A stretch of 64,000 bases of DNA from Stenopsyche tienmushanensis. Its lineage: Eukaryota > Arthropoda > Insecta > Trichoptera > Stenopsychidae. The stretch is from NCBI GenBank assembly GCA_008973525.1, contig WACJ01000523.1, positions 1,860,001 to 1,924,000 on the forward strand, written 5' to 3'. Below the pieces are notes generated by a model that saw only the letters and a list, made by a program, of their open reading frames with translations, was not told the origin of the DNA and did not search any database. The translations under genes were made by a program, and so were the position numbers. Within the stretch, counting starts at the first letter, position 1; every line of letters begins with the position of its first letter. Of this stretch, positions 1 to 12,499 are shown in pieces.

Positions 1-1417
1 ACCGAAAACTATTATATAAAACCGGCAAAGACTTTTCAATACGACTAATATTTCATACTTGACTTAAAAAGTTAATTACCTAATTTTTCAGCGCTCAGCA
101 TGCGGTATCCATTCAAATGAACTATATTACATTTAAAAAAAAACGCTTTTATAATGCTCAAAAACAGTTCCCTGGAGTGATTGAATCAATTAAAACAATA
201 GCTTTAGTAGGAAGATAGGATTTAATCAAATTATTTGAGCAATATTATACGATTGTTAATAAGATTTGCTTATCACTGTATTCATGTGTTTATAAATCTA
301 AAAAATTGGTCAGTCCTCTGATAAGAATTACTTTTTATTATACAGGCGTTTGGCACGTGGATCCACAATTTTTTTTTAATGGATTAAGGGAGTCTTTTGC
401 TACGTTTCACACATAGACTATATGTCCCAAGTGTCAAATTCGTTGAAATAGAATTTTTTATAAGCGGACAACTTGCCCAGTTTACCGAGTAACGTCTATA
501 AATTAGTTCTGCGACTTGAGGGTTACGGAAAAAGTGATGAACTCCACTTTATTATTATTGATAAATATTAAAACCTTGAAATTGATTTTAAAAAATTTAT
601 ATAAAACAAGGAAAATCTTAGAAGATGAACGTATACATATGCCGACGATACAATATTCAAACACAGATTTTTGTTAATTAATTATATTGTCGTCGAGTCA
701 ACACCATTATAACGCTCGGATCCATTTATTTCTTAATTATTATCGTCGCGTAGACGACTTAGGTTATCAATCTTATCAAATTAAATGAAAATAACATTCG
801 GACATTGATTAAAATATTCGCTGCGGGTTTTATGTGGGTTGAATAAATAATCATACACGTATTTCGTCTATTTTTATACAGTTTAATTTCATTACAACGA
901 TAACAACATACCGAATCACATGTCGCACTGTCCTGTTCGATTCAGTTGAACGCGCTATAAAAATCTCCTATTTGCCAGCTTAAAATTGAAATGGGTTAGT
1001 ATTGTCCGACGGGCTATTATACAATTGAGAGAATCACATCATCTGCCTAGAATAATGAGCAAATTTTTTGCTTTAATCATAAAATGGAACACTATAAAAG
1101 AAAGCGATACGTCTATAAATACAACTAGATTTAATTAATTTATAGGAATCAATTGAATACAGCCATTGATACATAGATCCGTCTAAAAACAAAATTTAGC
1201 TTAATCTAATATCGTACTTATAAACGGGTAGAATATCAATATTTTAATATTTTAAATATACAAAAATGTGACATCGATGGCGTTAATATTTGAAAAGCAT
1301 ACGCGTAGTTTATTTTAATTCGGTTCCTTTAATATATGAATGCCAAATTTGAATGTAAAAATAACATAATCTATCAAATACATATATAAAATTTTAGTTA
1401 AGAATATAATAAAAGTA
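1..1417. other. AT-rich non-coding stretch
   Basis: No convincing exon, RNA gene or element with recognisable ends. The open frames are short and the composition is strongly AT-rich on both strands. Confidence 0.5.
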
Positions 1418-1704
1418 CAGTCAACCCATCTATAGCGTCTTCAGCTTTAGCGATCAAAATCCGCAGAGGATTTTCTAAGTGCCAAAATGCCAACTCGATC
1501 CGGACGTTCTTCACTTTTTTTTACTCGAGATAAAGATGATAAACCTCCCGGAGGTCGATAATGACGGCTGTGTTCAGCGTGAGCTCCAGAATCAATATTG
1601 AATAACGGCAAATCCTTCAACAATCTGACATACGTACAAGGAGTCTGATTAAATCGCTATCACCAAGAAAAATAATTTGCCAGAAATTATAGAAGGGTCG
1701 ACTG
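1418..1704. mobile_element. Complete pogo-like MITE, 287 bp
   Basis: The left end reads CAGTCAACCCATCTATA and the right end, on the other strand, CAGTCGACCCTTCTATA. The unit is bounded by TA on both sides, as expected for a TA target-site duplication of the Tc1/mariner/pogo superfamily. It has no transposase coding. Related ends occur near 21401, 30265-30414 and 44388. Confidence 0.7.
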
Positions 1705-2916
1705 TATATGCACTTGGACCTCAATAACACTGTCATTATATAGGGTAATCCAAGTGCGATGCCGGGATATCAGCATTGTAATGTTGACACGTGACATTGA
1801 AAAAATGTTGCAGCACTAATAGAACTGAACGAAGAAGAATTAGTCGAAACGTTGGACGAAGCCGCAATAATTAACGACTGAGAAACCAGTTGCAGCAAAG
1901 TAGCTGCGTGTTTCTCATTAAAAACAATAGAAGACGACTTGGAATTGGCTGATACCATTTAACATAATCCCATTAGCGGAAAAAGGGATGAAATTCAAGA
2001 GCGAATTGTACAATATTTTGACTCCTCATCACGAAATACATAAAGATTTATACGCTAAATGGGGACAATCAAGGGGCCGAGATGTACATCAACTGAATCT
2101 TTCATTAGTCTGAAGAAATAGTTTCAAGCGATTGAGCAGCATGTATCGCTTTTAATTATATTATCATTGTATAATTGATTCCGGGATGTATATTAGAATT
2201 CCCACGGGCAGAATTTAAGGGCATTTTTAAACGCGTTTGCGCTCAAAATAATCTTACATATATATACATACAATACACAAACTATCTTGATATTAATATA
2301 AAAAAATCATACAATTAACATTATTTTAGGATGATGTCCAAAAAATACACGAAGCTAATTATATTGACTATTATAAAATACATTTTATATATAACCTTAT
2401 AAAATAAATATTCGATGAAAATAAATACAAAAATATATTATCTAGAAGTTAATCTCCGATTGAATATTTTCCCCGCTAAGTTATATTATTTATTTTCAAA
2501 ATATTCAAATATATTGATAAGAAATATTTACAAGTTTGAATAATTTTTAAGCAATTATTAATCATATTGACGTGCATACGCAGTGAGCACGCCTGGATCA
2601 CTTATTTGTTTATTTAGAATGATACTGAACGTGGCAACATATATACGCGTCGAATGCGTTCTTAGTCTGTAGTCTGTGTGACTAATGATTAGTGATCTAC
2701 AGTTAAATTCAATGGAAGTTATTATGCTTTAAAATTTATATAAATGGGGGTTCGGCAAAATACGGAACTAAAATAATTCAATATTGATTATTCACATACG
2801 CACTACATATTATTGTATATAAATTGTAAATTACATTCAATAAAAAAATATAGTATAGAATACAGTTTGCCATTGTGACGGTTCAATTATTCATAAAAGG
2901 TATACGACGATAGCTT
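1705..2916. other. Intergenic, no gene seen
   Basis: AT-rich sequence between the MITE and the 3' end of the minus-strand GH18 gene. The open frame at 1770-1958 is low complexity and does not look like a gene. The first few hundred bases left of 2917 should hold the 3' UTR of that gene, but I saw no AATAAA close to the stop. Confidence 0.4.
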
Positions 2917-5233
2917 TCAATTCGTAAAAGATGCAAATCCAAATGAATTTCCTAAGATTATGCCGAACATTGATAGAAATAATACGTCAATATATCTCGC
3001 GTTATTCGACGTTGAGCTATTAGGTTTTCGCGGCGCGTCAGAAATTTCATTTTCACGCTCCTTTTCTTTAATCTTCTCTTCGATCATTTTCACTATCGTT
3101 TCTTCTTTTTGGGCTAATCCAACCGCCTGCTCGATTGTTCGCATTAACGGGAAATTGTCGTTGCTCTTCTTCGGAATCAAAAGGATGACTTTATCGTTCT
3201 GAATTACGTACTCGGATTTAGCGGTGCTTTCGTTGAGTCGTTTAAAATCTTCCTCCGTGGCTGAAAATAAATCGAGAGTCAAATAGATGATTCAAAAGAT
3301 TGAATTAAATCGATCGAATCAAAATTGTATCCACCTCTTTTTATATTCAAACTGGGTAATATCTCATTGAAGAACGGGTTCGTTTGGACTTTCTTCAGAC
3401 TGCTGTGATATTCTTTGTAGATGTCCGTTTCCGGGGGACAGTTTCCTCGGAAGTCGTCGGTATCTATACTCCACACCATTAAACCTCGGAGTTTTTTATC
3501 GATTGCAAATCTGTAATCAGAATTTGTTAAGGCGACGTCGTGCGATTTATATAACGTTAATATGGCGATTGGACTGACTGTATTTTGGCTGCGATGGAAC
3601 GCTGGCTATCGTACGTAATGAATTTATCTCCATTAAAAGCATACGCAGTTTTGGTTCTATCATCCCACATTTGGCTCCATCCCGAGGATTTATTCGAGAG
3701 CTCCAAACAAATCTATAAAATCAGATTTAAATTAAATGAATGACAAGAAATTAAAATTGGTAATATTTTTGTATCACACGAGGATAGTTTCAGAATTATC
3801 TGACTGATATTAAATAAGGAACCAATATCAAAGCCAGCCAAAATATATAGTAGATAGGCGCCACGTTTGTTCACAATCGAATTAATCCAAGTTTTTACAT
3901 CGATTCATAACCATGGATGAAACATGCATCCATCAATTAATGGCTATTTTGAGGAGATCGACGGTTCTTATTATAAACAGGGTGTCGACGCTATTGAACA
4001 TCACTTGGAAACTGTATTGAGAAATAATGATACTTCTATGACTGCCGTCGTACCTCATGATATCCCATGAAGCCTGCTTCTTTTGTGTACGGTCCTTGGA
4101 AACCAGCCGGTTGAACTTTCGTTACTCCTAACACAGGAGCACTTGAAGATCCTGCATTTGGACCGGTTTCGAAAGTTGTATCCCTCAAAAATGTTCTTCC
4201 GTATAATGGCAATCCCATGACTAATTTTTCTGGCGGTGCACCCATTTGCAGCATATAGTTGATAGTGTATTGCTAATGTTATAAAAGTCATTATATTAAC
4301 AACGATGAACGATAATATATTTATGATATTAATATATTTTATGCATACCACGCTGAGTACATCTCCATCTTGTTCTCCGTACAATGGCGAATTCGATCCG
4401 ACAATACCGTCCCATGTACCATGATAATCATAGCACATCATATGTATTAAATCTAAATATTTGGATAATTCAACGACATCATAACTAACGTCAATTGTTT
4501 CTTTGCTAGCGCCGAGTGCCGCTGTTAAGATAAAATTGTGTTTTCTAAATTCAGTTTTCAACTCCTGAAAAATAAATATATGGTATGTTTAATAAAAATT
4601 GATCAAAAACACAATATTTTGACGATATTTAAATACCTTAACGAGAGTAACAAAATTCTGTTTATCCTGCGGAGATCCTCCTCTTTTTCCTGGATACTCC
4701 CAATCCAAATCCAAGCCATCAAAGTTATATTTTCTGCAAATTTATTAAAGATTAATATAATATCGCATTGTAATATTCACATTTATATGGAGCGTTCAAT
4801 ACTTGAGAATGGCCACGACTGAATTAATGAATATTTGACGGCGCGTTGGATTTTCAGCAAGCTTTGAATAGTTCATGGAGCCTTCGTTCCATCCCCCGAT
4901 GGCCAACGTCACCTTCAAATGGGGATATCTAGATTTCAGGCCAGTCGCTTTTTCATATCCTCCTTTGCCGTAATCATCTTTCAGATCTTGCCACGCGTCT
5001 GTGAATATAAAAAATATAGTGAGCCGATACAAGATTAATTGAAAATCTTTGCAAAATATTATATTTACCTAGAACTCTTATACTACTGCCGGATGCATTC
5101 AAACCGGCAAATGAATACACTAAATGGGTGCATAGTGACGGATCTAGGTCGTCGATGGTAAACGCACCCTCGTTCTGTCTATATGCTGCCCATGTTGCTA
5201 TATAGCACACCACGACCCGATCATGACTAGGAC
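2917..5233 (-). CDS. GH18 chitinase with intact catalytic motif and hydrophobic C-terminus (5' exon missing)
   Basis: Eight exons on the minus strand: 5233-5069, 4998-4803, 4733-4637, 4564-4349, 4272-4054, 3712-3579, 3510-3335 and 3260-2917. All introns are GT-AG and the phases agree. The predicted enzyme cleaves beta-1,4 bonds in chitin. Family motifs in order are [20 protein letters not shown] with the catalytic Glu, [21 protein letters not shown] and [12 protein letters not shown]. The last exon adds a charged region rich in Lys and Glu and then a hydrophobic C-terminus ([18 protein letters not shown]) with almost no cytoplasmic tail, suggesting a GPI anchor or a tail membrane anchor rather than a chitin-binding domain. 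The first exon found starts in phase 1 at [15 protein letters not shown], so a signal-peptide exon lies further upstream; I did not find it. One donor, CA|GTCAGT at 3579, is chosen because only it keeps the frame. Paralog of the gene at 28729-37116. Confidence 0.9.
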
Positions 5234-5284
5234 CTGAATATAAATTTAAAAAAAGACAATATTTTAAAAACTTTATCTATATAT

Positions 5285-5720
5285 ATAAAAATGTTTGTCA
5301 ATATGTATGTATGTATGTGTTGTATATGCTCCTATACCATTCATCCGATTGCGATGAAACTTTGGAGAATTTTTGGATACGTATTCAAGATGGTTTTTGA
5401 ATTAGCACAAGCATTGTTTGAATGCAGAATTTGTTTTGCGAGACATTTAGCGGATGCACCATGTTGGCGCATATTGGTCTGGTGAAGGGAAACACTAGTA
5501 AAGGCCACGCAATGCGATTCTACTTCATGTGTGTACAACGACCCATAATTTCTTATAGTATTCGCCTGAAGCGCCTTTGGCGCCGAAATTTGTGCAAGAC
5601 CCGTTGAAGGCACCAGGATGACCACCAGATTCTTGTGTCCAACGAGCCCCTCACATGACGTGCATACACGGCACAGAAGCTCCTCTCTTTCGGAAGCCAT
5701 TCATGTACGGATCTCCGCAT
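5285..5720. repeat. Dispersed repeat with CATCCGATTGCGATGAAAC core
   Basis: Begins with TATA-rich and TGTATG-rich sequence, then the core at 5339-5365. Related blocks are seen near 48170-48290 (same strand) and, inverted, near 57350-57630 and 58340-58390. The class is unclear. The open frames here are on both strands and are not genes. Confidence 0.55.
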
Positions 5721-5954
5721 GGACAATCCGATATGTTCGCGAGGTCAAACTCCATTAATTGGACACTAAAACGGCCATGTACCGTAAGGAACTGTGATGT
5801 CCAATGATTTGGACACACCCAAGGATATTTATTTCTCCATTGAGTCGAAGAATAGATAGAGATGGCGCCCAGTAATCAAAGATGATAACCTACGCTCCCA
5901 TTCATCTAACGCAGCCTTCTGTGCCCACTTTTTTAGTACGCCCGAGTTTTCTAT

Positions 5955-6355
5955 CAGAGCCGTAACAAGGGTATGAAGCGCCCGTGGCAAGTATCTAACT
6001 TCCACCCCCCTCCCCGTAAATCCTATTATTTAAAATGTCTAGACGATACATTCCTTCCGTAACTGTACAGATCATAGGAAATGCCGCAAAAAGTCCTAGA
6101 GTGGCCACAAGATCTGTGTGTCCAATTGGTCCGCTTTTCGGACCGCTGATATGAATGAGCGCCTCGCGATCGGATGTCATACCTGAATATGTCTACAGAA
6201 CGATCACAAATTCTCATTATGAAACGAAGTTGTCCGAAGAAGACTGATCGGGTGGGTTGTCATACAATTGGTTGAAAATATTTTTGTCTTAATTTTATAA
6301 TACAGACAGACAGAGAGCAAGGCGGGCGCTTTACCACGCCCTTATTACGGCCTTG
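5955..6355. mobile_element. TIR element (hAT-like MITE), copy with both ends, about 401 bp
   Basis: The left end is CAGAGCCGTAACAAGGG and the right end, on the other strand, CAAGGCCGTAATAAGGG. The internal block around GGTCCGCTTTTCGGACCGC is shared with copies near 9640, 11300, 31825-32190, 38137-38520, 40940-41509, 50758-51190, 52000-52285 and 54846-55000. CAG-type ends with no coding suggest a non-autonomous DNA transposon. The hAT assignment is an inference from the terminal bases only. Confidence 0.65.
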
Positions 6356-6381
6356 TTTATATAGTCGCTAAATCTTCTGGA

Positions 6382-7000
6382 TTGAGGAATCTGTTGCCAA
6401 CTTTGATTGATCAGCCTTTTTTTCGGCGAAATCCACAGGTGCTGAATTGGCGTTACAGATTGAGGGGTGTGATGCCTGTTAGTACTGGCAAGCTGTCTGT
6501 TGATACAGTCCGATATTTCTTTTCTTCGACGATTCTGTTGAGGTCCCAGTTTGTTAATGCAAGCCTGGATAATTTCCCAAAAGCCCTTGGAGCTTTAGCC
6601 ATCGCGTCAGTAATGTTTTGTTTGAATTGATATCCCTCGGTTATCGTGATGTCCAGATAGGTTATGTTTTTTTTAATGGCACCAAATTGTCTCATATTCT
6701 AATTGAAGGCGCACATTGACTTTTGGGAGCAAAGCGAACTTGTTGGTTCCCAGAGAAAGCTGGTGACTTCATAAGCCCTATCTGTGATTTTCTTATGTGT
6801 CTTCCCACAAACCGTTAAGGTGAGGTCAACAGCATAGACCACAGAGTCGCAGCCAATTGGTAACGCAGATTGAAGAACGTCTTCTAGTGCTATGTTCCAG
6901 AGTGGTGGTCCCAAGACTGATCCTTGCGGGAATCCCACTAAGAGCCTACGTTGTAACAGTAATTTTCATGTCCATGATTGTGTAATTCAAGAAACACTGT
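6382..7000 (-). pseudogene. R1-type non-LTR reverse transcriptase remnant
   Basis: On the minus strand a frame at 6938-6699 reads GFPQGSVLGPPLWNIALED, the conserved RT segment of R1/jockey-type elements, followed by a changed active site (VVYAVD where YADD is expected). A second frame, 6695-6453, continues with the downstream region (ITYLDITITEGYQFKQNI). The break between them and the changed YADD show a dead copy. It directly abuts the TIR element ending near 6355. Confidence 0.8.
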
Positions 7001-7259
7001 TTGCATATTTTTGCCCTGGTGCCTATCATGATCTGAGCAGGTATTCACCTTCTTGTGGCTTCCAAATGCTCACATGACTTCTTGGTCCATTTATATCAGA
7101 TGTATGTTACTTTGGCATCCCTGCGAATTGCGATGATGCAATCGCATTGCAAGAAGCTGGGTGTATATCGTCACGCAGGAAACAAGCAGAAAGAATCTAC
7201 GCATTCTTTCCGCAAGTTCGTTTGTAATCTCGTGGCTGTAAGCTCACCTCTCCATAAAC

Positions 7260-9115
7260 ATAATTTTTAAGAATTCTACTATCTACTATCCTGCTAGGCT
7301 TCATCATATGGAGTTCATACATCCCGCAGTACACGTAGAAGTGCACGTTTACTCCTTCGTCTGTATCATATTAGAGAATAAAACTATGTTGGCATACTCC
7401 GTGTAATATGCGAACGGAAAATGCATTGGCCATGACAATGGCACCCGTGATGTTCCAGTTGCCATGGTCTCGAAAACACGACTCTCTTCATATTTTTCGC
7501 TCGGATGAGCCCAGATAGGTAACAGTAACTTGGCGATGATGTTCCAATTCAGAGATTTTGCACGGTGCTCCGTTATCTAACGTCTGCTTATTATTTCAAA
7601 GCTTACATAACATATCAAATCTTGAAGAATTTGGTCCACCGAGGAGCATTACACAAGTACACTGTACTTAGTACAGCTATTTGTCACATTAGGCTTTAGC
7701 ACTGATGTTCATCATTTACAGTTTTCATAAGTGCTTTAAAAACAATTCAACAACTTTAAAAAGACTAAATTTCCTCGTCGTGCTAATTGCTTCAGAGAAG
7801 ACAGCTTTAATTCACGAATACACCATCTCTCAAGATTATCAATGGTAGACTATAGTTTGATTTGTTTCTAAATAAGCCAGTTTACATTCGTTCAACAAAA
7901 GTTTAGTTCCATAGAAGACACGTGGAAAGGGCCCTCAGCAAACAGGATTGGCAAAATTGATCTTCCACACACAACGAGCTTTGATGAGCATGTATTCAGA
8001 TGTCGAGTGAACCAGAGAGAGTATGCACGCACATGTTGCGGGATAGTGCTCCATAGCGCTTTATTTACAATGTCGTGCTTGTAGATTTTACACGGCTATG
8101 AACACTTATTTGAATTTATAAAGTTATAAATGTCATAACTAAGGCAAAGTTGTTTGAAAATTGCACGAACCGGCGCTGCGAGCCGGTCCGTTTTGGCCTA
8201 TTTCAACACTTGTTTTGATTCTGATATTAAATTTAAATTGCATTTCTATAAACCTTTTTCTTAAATACAATGTCAGAATGCTTCGAATATCTCAATATCA
8301 GTATTTTACTTCTGCGTTCTTATCTGATTGAGGGCAAGTCTACTATTCATGCTTTACAATACATAAAATAAAGTTTCCACTCCATGATACGATAAGAAAT
8401 AAATATATTCCTTCGACAAACTTATCTATAACTATGTATATATCTAGAACTTGAAGTATTTGTGCTTTTTCTTGCTCATGTTTTTATTTTTCACTTGCAT
8501 TCATCAGTTTCTACGGGACTTACAGCAGCATCGACCGAAACTCTGGAGGACCACATACCGAAGATATTGCAATTGGTTGGTGCAAATTAGTTGGTGTGAC
8601 TGTCGAGGATGTGTGCGTCCGGATCGGTAAGTAGAGAATGAGACTTTTTACATTGCACTTATGCAATTATGAGGGACGTTATCAGGTCGAGGCGTGCAGA
8701 TCCTCGGAAGGATGATTTAATGCATTTAGTCTCCGTGGACAGTATCGACGACGTGGCTAAATCGAGGTCGGAAGCCATGGTGACACTCAATAAGTTCGTA
8801 GGATGATATATAGTTGGCACTACTATTGCCAAATTCATATTTTTCGGACTCTATCGCTGGATGCTGAATGCTCTGGTCGCTCAAATTCGATAGTTGTTCC
8901 AGAAAACATAAAAAAGTCCACAAAATAGTTTTGGTTGATAGTAAATAGAAGTTGGACAAAATAGCTGAAATCTTATCTAGTTATCAGAAGGCATTGTATT
9001 CACCATTTTGCATCAATATTTGTCTATTAGAAAGTTAAAGTCTAACGACAACGCGTCCACAATTCGGAGCGCTGTTTGGAGCTGTTTCGGTGCAATAAAA
9101 CGGTTTTTTTCATCC
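7260..9115. other. Intergenic, no gene recognised
   Basis: No frame with family motifs. Around 7920-8070 and 8510-8700 base composition rises and may be old element debris, but I could not assign it. A short GC-rich palindrome (CCGGCGCTGCGAGCCGG) sits near 8169. Confidence 0.35.
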
Positions 9116-9310
9116 GTAACAATGTAAGTATCCGACCTAACGTATAGATGGCGGTTGTTGTTTTAAAAAAAGGTTTGTTTACAACAGTGAGATATTGGAC
9201 AGGAATTAAATGAGGCCGTACGAGATGCCAAGACGAACAGCGCAGTAGTCGACCAAATGAGGTAACCACCCCAGAAGTGGTGATGAAAATTGGATAACTA
9301 TGATATGAGT
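9116..9310 (+). mobile_element. Mariner-like 5' end and N-terminal transposase remnant
   Basis: The block starts with the sequence around CCGACCTAACGTATAGATGG and runs into a broken frame whose match at 11450-11690, in the opposite orientation, reads KIHKMLLDDRRLLVCELAD, the helix-turn-helix region of mariner transposases. The same 5' end recurs at 38308-38345 (CCGACCTAACGCATAGATGG). Confidence 0.55.
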
Positions 9311-9409
9311 GTAACACTTTACACCTGAGACACCACTACTGACCCGAGCTGTTTATTGGTCCCGCTATTCGGGAGCATGCCAACCCATTCAACAAAAGTG
9401 CACAGCAAG

Positions 9410-9740
9410 GAGCAAAATTTTAATTTAATATCCATGCCCGTAAGGACGCGCTCGTTTTCAACTTAGAGTGGCCACTTGCGCTCTGAGCGCGGCGGAGAAA
9501 CTAGCTAGATTTTGTAGCTTAAAACTAAAAAACTAACTAAGATAGCAGCATAAATTTGTAAGATTGATATCATTTGACGCTAGTCATCTATGTAAGTTAG
9601 CGTCTCCAACCGTGTGTCCAACCGGTCTGCTTTTCGGACCGCTGACATAACAAATAAGCGCCTCGTGATCGGACGCCATACCCAAACATGTCTACAGAAC
9701 GATTACGAACTCTCATCACAAAACTATATATTTTATTCAT
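9410..9740. repeat. Composite repeat shared with 40800-41250
   Basis: The stretch containing GTGGCCACTTGCGCTCTGAG, a run of AACTAAAAAAACTA-type sequence, and then the core of the CAGRGCCGTAAC family (CTTTTCGGACCGC) is arranged in the same order at 40850-41250. The two copies therefore descend from one composite element. Confidence 0.6.
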
Positions 9741-9749
9741 CGACTACCT

Positions 9750-11260
9750 TGAGAAAGAAAGAACCGTGAATAACGAACTACTATCTTTTTATAGACCTAA
9801 ATATAATGCTCCAGGGAAAGAGATTTGGTTCCAATGACGACGTGATCGCTGAAGCCATGCATTTTAATCGGGACGTCATGGACATGCCTCTGCTGGGCAG
9901 ACCATATAGCATACAAAATAGTCTTAGATTTGGGATCGACTAGCAGCGGGATGATCTATTGTCTACGCTGGGAAAATCAAGTAGGGCCTGGGTAGCTGGA
10001 GGATGAAAACTGAGGATAGGATCGTCAGGGTTGTGTGAGCTACATCCAGTAAAAATATAATTCAACAAAATAAAAACTTTTTAAATAAAGCGCAGTATCA
10101 TTATTCAACACACACACTTTCCACGTTGCACATCGGATTAATGATGCAAAATTGAGTCATCGACCTATCGTGCACAAATAAACGAATTCTAGATATGGTG
10201 ACAGTATCGAAAGTCGCGTTGGCAATCGCGTAATAGGCAGATTCTCAATCTTTTAAATTGCGACTCGAATTTTATGTAATCGATTAGCTCGTTCTTATTC
10301 GGACGTCATTGTGAAACGATTGCAGCTTTAAGTGTCAAGGATGGAAGAGGATTTCAAAAGAAAGATGAGGTGCCATTACAATTTTAAAGGAATTTCTATG
10401 TGAATTTGCTGGATCCATTGTTGATGGACGTCAACATATTTGGTCTCAGATTCGCGCATTAATATTTGATGAGTCATTGGTTATTGAGAATGACATGGAC
10501 TAACTGGAGCTGTGAAAAGACCGGATGAACCAAACAATAAATGCGGGAAAATAAACAGTAGTATGTTTTCGTTTTTTTATCATATACATAGGATTTTTAT
10601 ATAAACCGGTAAAATTCCTATTTTCCCCGAAACGAAAACCGTAACTAGGGAATCCAATCCCGAGCCAAAATTTCGATCCCTAAAAAATTTGATCAAAAAT
10701 TACTAATGCCTGCTGAAAATGCACGCTCAGCCTCGGCAAAATTCTCGATTTCCAGACAAATTATTTATTTCCGTCGCTGCAGATAAATACTAGTATAATA
10801 TAATACTTTGATGTGATTCGTTATTATATTACGGAGGAATACAAAAATTTTGAACCCCGTATCTATTATATTTCATATCGATATTCCTATTATTAGAGTC
10901 GAGGTGTAGTGAATACATCACCGGTAGGGAAAGATTAATATAACAATTTGAAAAACATATATGTACTGTATATATGTATACATAGATTAGAACGTTACCG
11001 TCCCTAGGTATCGCCTAAGCTTGCCAATTAGTAGTTATTACGCTACTGTTTCCAAGCGTCCAGATTTCGGCGGAAATGTCTCGATTTAGTAGCCTTCTCT
11101 CTAGACCCTGTCTGTTTTTTTTTTAAATATATACTAAATTGTCTAATCCCTCTTTTCTTCGTTATCGCTTAAACATTGGGCCGACTCAGTCGGCATAGCT
11201 CAGCAAGAAAATAAAGACAACAATATTTTCGACCGATTGTAAAATTTAAACAACCCACCC
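9750..11260. other. Intergenic, no gene recognised
   Basis: No frame with recognisable motifs on either strand. A stretch near 10590-10680 is rich in ACCGGT/AAACCG repeats that also occur near 36670-36780 and 44690-44810; its nature is unclear. Confidence 0.35.
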
Positions 11261-11430
11261 GATCAGTCTCCTTCGGACAATTTCGTTTGGGTATGGCAAC
11301 CGATCGCGAGGCGTTCGTTCGTCACGTCAACGGTGCGAAAAGCGGACCGGTTGGATACACATACCTTGTGGCATCCTCTTTTAGGACCTTTTGCGGTATT
11401 TTCGGGGATAAACACGTGCCCGGGATCTTG
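11260..11430. mobile_element. Fragment of the CAGRGCCGTAAC TIR family
   Basis: Shares the core GAAAAGCGGACCGGTTGGA and flanking blocks (GATCGCGAGGCG, TTTTGCGG) with the 5955-6355 element, in opposite orientation. The open frame reading through it is not a gene. Confidence 0.6.
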
Positions 11431-11449
11431 CACAAAGCTTTCTCATATC

Positions 11450-11700
11450 GAAATTTTTAGTAAATATGCGATGTACAGCTTGTTTTTAAAAGGCTTATCA
11501 TGTCTGCTAGTTCGCACACTAATAGTCGACGGTCATCCAATAACATTTTGTGGATTTTCTTCACCATTTCTGGGGTGGTTACCTAATTTAGTCGACCAAT
11601 GCGCTTTTCGTCTTGGCAGCTCGTACGGCCTCATTTAAACTCTGCCACCCAACAATCTTACTGTTGTAAACGAAGAAGCAGATTCCCCGAAAGTAGAATC
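11450..11700 (-). pseudogene. Mariner transposase N-terminal remnant
   Basis: On the minus strand a frame with one stop reads VRAAKTKSALVD, then KIHKMLLDDRRLLVCELAD, resembling the first helix-turn-helix of mariner transposases, which bind the transposon ends. No catalytic domain follows, so this is a truncated relic. Confidence 0.6.
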
Positions 11701-12044
11701 TAGCTTGTTGGACTGAGACATTCACTATTGATGGCTACCAAAAAATACTAAACAATATAGTGTCTTTAAACTTGAAACCTACGCTTTATAAGGTAGACAC
11801 TTTCTATCATAGTATTTTTTAAAGTATTTTTTGTTGCTATGTCTATTGTATTCTATGACTTTCGACAGGATGGCGTCAATAAAAGATTATTGCTTACTTA
11901 TTAGACCGCAACCCGGGGAAGTTAGCGTGTGGGTTCAATCAATCCTCTACTGACCCACGCTACATTGGTGTCAGAAGTGGAATGTAGCTTCGTGATGTCA
12001 AGAAATAACAGCGATGGATTAAAAAATAAATCTGGCGATTTAAG

Positions 12045-12300
12045 TATGGAAGTACAGGGTTTGTTCAAAAAGTAATGCGTATTTGTAAAACTAGTCAAAA
12101 ATCTTCCAAATTGCACTCTCCTGCGTTGATATACTTCTGGAGGTGGTGTTGTCAGGTCTGGAAGACCTCCGAGCCTTTAAAGCCGGTGTAACATAAGTTT
12201 GGATGGTTTCAATCGCATCCCAATGTTTCTCTTTCAGGACTCTTTTTAAGCGAGCAAACAAAAAAGTCTAGGAGAGCCAGATCAAGGCTGGGGAATCAAT
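12045..12300 (-). pseudogene. Mariner transposase C-terminal remnant
   Basis: On the minus strand the broken frame reads DLALLDFFVCSLKKSP and WDAIETIQTYVTPALK in two frames, corresponding to the third catalytic region (D-L-x-x-x-D-F) and the C-terminal helix region. It ends with the transposon end at AAGTAATGCG. A second, shorter copy is at 62098-62280. Confidence 0.65.
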
Positions 12301-12499
12301 GGAGTGCGGGTCCTGGTCAGGAAATCGTTGACAACTTCAAACAAAGTCTTAGGCCCGATCCACACTATGGTGCCAGTAACGGTTCGATCTCGCTCCGGTC
12401 TCGGTCCGATCAAATATTCTTACACGAGAAACAATGAGCGTATTCACACTCTGGAACGATATGATAGTGCAAAAGGGCAAAAAAATACATGACAGAAGC

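Noticed and set aside
4538..4822. Plus-strand frame over the GH18 exons
   Set aside because: Antisense to the exon with [10 protein letters not shown]; a shadow.
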